Source: Arthrobacter oryzae (GTDB lineage Bacteria; Actinomycetota; Actinomycetes; Actinomycetales; Micrococcaceae). Taken from it: a stretch of DNA of 64,000 bases. The notes under the pieces are model-generated. The model saw only the letters and a program-made list of their open reading frames with translations, searched no databases and was not told where the DNA came from. Positions 61,593 to 64,000 of this stretch are shown here, piece after piece. Positions within the stretch are counted from its first letter, which is position 1. The number at the start of each line of letters is the position of its first letter. The position numbers were made by a program, and so were the translations under genes. The stretch covers positions 2,604,001 to 2,668,000 of the forward strand of contig NZ_CP132204.1 of NCBI RefSeq assembly GCF_030718995.1, read 5' to 3'.

Positions 61593-64000
61593 CCCTGCAG
61601 GCTGTACCGGCGCCGGTGCCACCGGCCCAGGACTTCTATGGCAGCGCTCCCGGCGGCTCCCACGCCGAGGGAAATGGCCAGCAGATCCGGCGGCAGGGCT
61701 GGCAGCTCGAAAAAGTCGGTGGCAGCCTGCAAGGTCAGCAGCCCCGCCAGTCCAGTGAACATGGCGGCAATGACCAGCAGCCGCCAGCCGTTGAGCGGCC
61801 GGGACCGCACTGCCAGCACCCACAAGGCAATGACCGAAAGGGCCAGCACTGAACCGGTCCGGATGACGTCCGGGGCCGCCCCGGTCAGGGCGGCAACGAC
61901 ATTCACCGCCAGCACTGCTGCGGCAACAACCAGCCCCGCCGGAACGGAAAATGCCAGTGCACGCCTTAGGAACCCGGGCACGTAGCGTCCGGCGTTGGGC
62001 ATTAAGGCCAGGAAGAATGCCGGGATTCCAATGGTGAGGGCATCGGTGATGGACATCTGGCGCGGCAGGAACGGGAAGCCCCACAGCAGCGCGCCGAACA
62101 CTACGGACAGCAATACGGCGTAGGCCGTTTTTGTCAGGAAGATCATTGCTACCGTCTCGGTGTTCGCGATGACCCGCCTGCCCTCGGCCACGATCTCCGG
62201 CAGCCGGGAGAAACTGCCGTCCAGCAGCACCAGGCGCGACACTGCCTTTGTGGCGGCAGCGGCAGTGTTCATGGCGATCCCGATGTCCGCGGCCTTCAAC
62301 GCCAGGGCGTCGTTCACGCCGTCTCCGGTCATGGCCACAACATGGCCCTGATCCTGCAATGCTTTGACCATGGCCTGCTTCTGGGCGGGCGTGACGCGGC
62401 CAAAGACGTGGTGTTCCGCCAAGACGCCGGCCAGGGCATCGGCGTCCGCGGGGAGCGTTCGTGCATCGTAACCGTCCGCCGCCAGGCCCACGTCCCGGGC
62501 AACGGACTCCACGGTCCGGGGATCGTCGCCGGAGAAAACCTTCACCTGGACACCCTGCCGCCGGAAGTAGGCCAAGGTCTCTGCGGCGTGGGGTCGAACG
62601 GTTTCGCGAAAAGTCAGCAGCGCCGCGGCCCTCACAGACCGCGGAGGGCTGTCCTGCCCCGCTTCCTGTGGCGTGAGTGCGGCGGCGCGGTGGGCGAGGA
62701 CCAGGGTCCGCAGTCCGCTCGCCGCCAGCCCGGCTGCCTGTTCCAGCGCCACACCGTTACCCGGGACCCCAGGGTCCAGCACCAGCTCCGGAGCCCCTAG
62801 GACCCAGGTCCCCGGTGCCGGGGTGCCGCGGCCAAGGCTCAGGGCGCTCCATTTGCGGGCTGATGAGAAGGGCACCGACACCAACGGCCGAAGCCTGCCG
62901 TCATCGCCAAACACCACGGCGAGGCTGCCGGCGGTGGCGTTGCCTCCGGTGGCGGCCAGCCTGCCCAGGGCCAGTTCCAGGCCGTCAGGCAACGCCGCTC
63001 CCACTGGATGCAGGGCATCGAATCTCATGCCTCCCTCGGTAAGGGTTCCGGTCTTATCGATGCACAACATGTCCACCCTGGCCAGGACCTCCACGGCAGG
63101 CAGTTCCTGGATCAGGACCATGTTCCGGCTCAACCGGACGGCCCCCACGGCGAACGCCAGGCTGGTCATCAGAACGAGGCCCAGCGGAATCATGGCGGTG
63201 ACGCTGGCCACCGCGCCCACCAGCGCCTCCCGCCACGTGCCGCTGGCAAAGGCCGGATCCCAGCCGCCGGCGGCTTGGATCTGACCATTGGCCACCACCG
63301 CCATGATGGGCAGCAGCGCCCAGGCGATCCATCGGAGCACACGGTTCAGGCTGCCGCGGATCTCAGAGTTGACCAGCGAAAAGCGCCGGGCTTCGGCGGT
63401 CAGGCGGCCCGCGAAGGAATCGTCGCCCACCCTCACGGCGCGTGCCATGCCGGAGCCTGCCACCACGCTTGACCCGGAGAGGATTTCAGCGTCGGCGGCC
63501 TTGTCAACCGGCTTGGATTCGCCGGTCAGGAGGGACTCATCCAGCTCCAGGCCCTCTGCGCTGAGCACCACGGAGTCGGCCACTACCTGATCGCCCGCCC
63601 GGAGCAGCAGCACGTCGTCCCGCACCACGGCAGCGAACGGGATGTCCGTGACTGCCCCGTCGCGGACTACCCGGGCACGCGGCGCCGTGAGGACGGCCAA
63701 CCGGTCCAGGGCTCGTTTGGCCCTGAACTCCTGGACGATTCCGATGATGGCGTTCGCGGTTGCCGAGAAGCCGAAGAGCGCATCCTTCCACTCGTTGAGC
63801 AGCAGCATGATCAGGAAACACGCGGCAATGATTCCGTTGAAAAGTGTCAGGACATTGGCCCTGAAGATATGCCAGAGCGTCCGCGACGGTCGCGTGGAGG
63901 ACTCGTTGGTGTATCCCGCTTCCGTCCGTGACTGCACCTCGCGGGAACTGAGTCCGGTCAGCGGGCCGTAACTGCGGAGCGGGGCGCCAGCATGTTCAGC
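61589..64000 (-). CDS. Cation-translocating P-type ATPase, CtpE-like (5' cut by window edge)
   Basis: 803 residues are visible and the frame stays open to base 64000, so the true start lies outside; an in-frame GTG at 63937 is not the start because GPLTGLSSREVQ, the usual N-terminal motif, continues upstream. Phosphorylation site MLCIDKTGTLTEGG, hinge MTGDGVNDALALKAADIGIAM, and TM4 MIPLGLVLMTSLAFAVGAVRL. This TM4 text and the lack of heavy-metal CPC motif resemble mycobacterial CtpE, a calcium transporter, rather than KdpB or CopA. About ten TM segments. Ion not proven. Confidence 0.9.
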   Translation of the reverse strand, partial: AEHAGAPLRSYGPLTGLSSREVQSRTEAGYTNESSTRPSRTLWHIFRANVLTLFNGIIAACFLIMLLLNEWKDALFGFSATANAIIGIVQEFRAKRALDRLAVLTAPRARVVRDGAVTDIPFAAVVRDDVLLLRAGDQVVADSVVLSAEGLELDESLLTGESKPVDKAADAEILSGSSVVAGSGMARAVRVGDDSFAGRLTAEARRFSLVNSEIRGSLNRVLRWIAWALLPIMAVVANGQIQAAGGWDPAFASGTWREALVGAVASVTAMIPLGLVLMTSLAFAVGAVRLSRNMVLIQELPAVEVLARVDMLCIDKTGTLTEGGMRFDALHPVGAALPDGLELALGRLAATGGNATAGSLAVVFGDDGRLRPLVSVPFSSARKWSALSLGRGTPAPGTWVLGAPELVLDPGVPGNGVALEQAAGLAASGLRTLVLAHRAAALTPQEAGQDSPPRSVRAAALLTFRETVRPHAAETLAYFRRQGVQVKVFSGDDPRTVESVARDVGLAADGYDARTLPADADALAGVLAEHHVFGRVTPAQKQAMVKALQDQGHVVAMTGDGVNDALALKAADIGIAMNTAAAATKAVSRLVLLDGSFSRLPEIVAEGRRVIANTETVAMIFLTKTAYAVLLSVVFGALLWGFPFLPRQMSITDALTIGIPAFFLALMPNAGRYVPGFLRRALAFSVPAGLVVAAAVLAVNVVAALTGAAPDVIRTGSVLALSVIALWVLAVRSRPLNGWRLLVIAAMFTGLAGLLTLQAATDFFELPALPPDLLAISLGVGAAGSAAIEVLGRWHRRRYSLQG

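Overview
The window is high-GC actinobacterial chromosome, most like Arthrobacter/Pseudarthrobacter (Micrococcaceae). This is inferred from the base composition, the corynebacterial-type inositol gene set, the mycobacterial CtpE-like P-type ATPase, a GlnR-type operator, and several genes whose -10 box lies 6-9 nt before the start codon (leaderless mRNAs). There is no integrase, transposase, phage or CRISPR signal; it reads as stable chromosome with accessory catabolic and transport loci.

Layout. 1-9.6 kb: end of an ABC-F ATPase overlapping an ABC exporter, a DUF6314-NUDIX pair placed directly behind tRNA-Arg(CCT), two membrane proteins, an inositol-monophosphatase-family protein, helicase pcrA and a lipoprotein. 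9.8-11.9 kb: sucCD with a strong terminator. 12.1-13.5 kb: an ArsR regulator with two AHSA1-like proteins. 13.6-34.2 kb: a large myo-inositol locus made of a tautomerase, iolC, a Cgl0158-type aldolase, iolD, iolA, iolE, iolG, an iolH-like gene and a sugar porter; a MarR/MFS interloper pair; an ABC sugar importer; a dehydrogenase-isomerase-dehydrogenase trio; and, converging on it, the GntR regulator (iolR-like) with iolB. A near-palindrome, TGTCAGGACA, recurs in front of the tautomerase, iolC, the ABC importer and the regulator, and ties these units into one probable regulon.

34.2-42.6 kb: a class I glutamine amidotransferase, an SRPBCC protein, an FCD-GntR regulator driving an MFS transporter and an SDR dehydrogenase, a LOG-family protein, a matrixin-like metalloprotease, a ferritin-like/VIT1 fusion and a small acidic protein. 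42.7-52.1 kb: nitrogen-related genes: a sodium:solute symporter divergent from an XRE-cupin regulator, an APC-type permease, amt-glnK behind a phased GlnR-like array, and an agmatinase-family enzyme overlapping a ThDP enzyme. 52.3-64 kb: a MarR/DHA2 efflux operon, a class E/F-type sortase with its likely surface substrate, a heterodimeric ABC exporter with one degenerate ATP site, a thioesterase, a small membrane protein and a P-type ATPase cut by the window edge.

Most interesting: the TGTCAGGACA regulon, including a tautomerase not usually assigned to inositol catabolism; an operon that appears to get its 5' end from tRNA processing; two copies 40 kb apart of a long dispersed palindrome; and the sortase/surface-protein pair, which lacks an LPxTG motif. 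All calls come from reading the sequence; no database search was possible.
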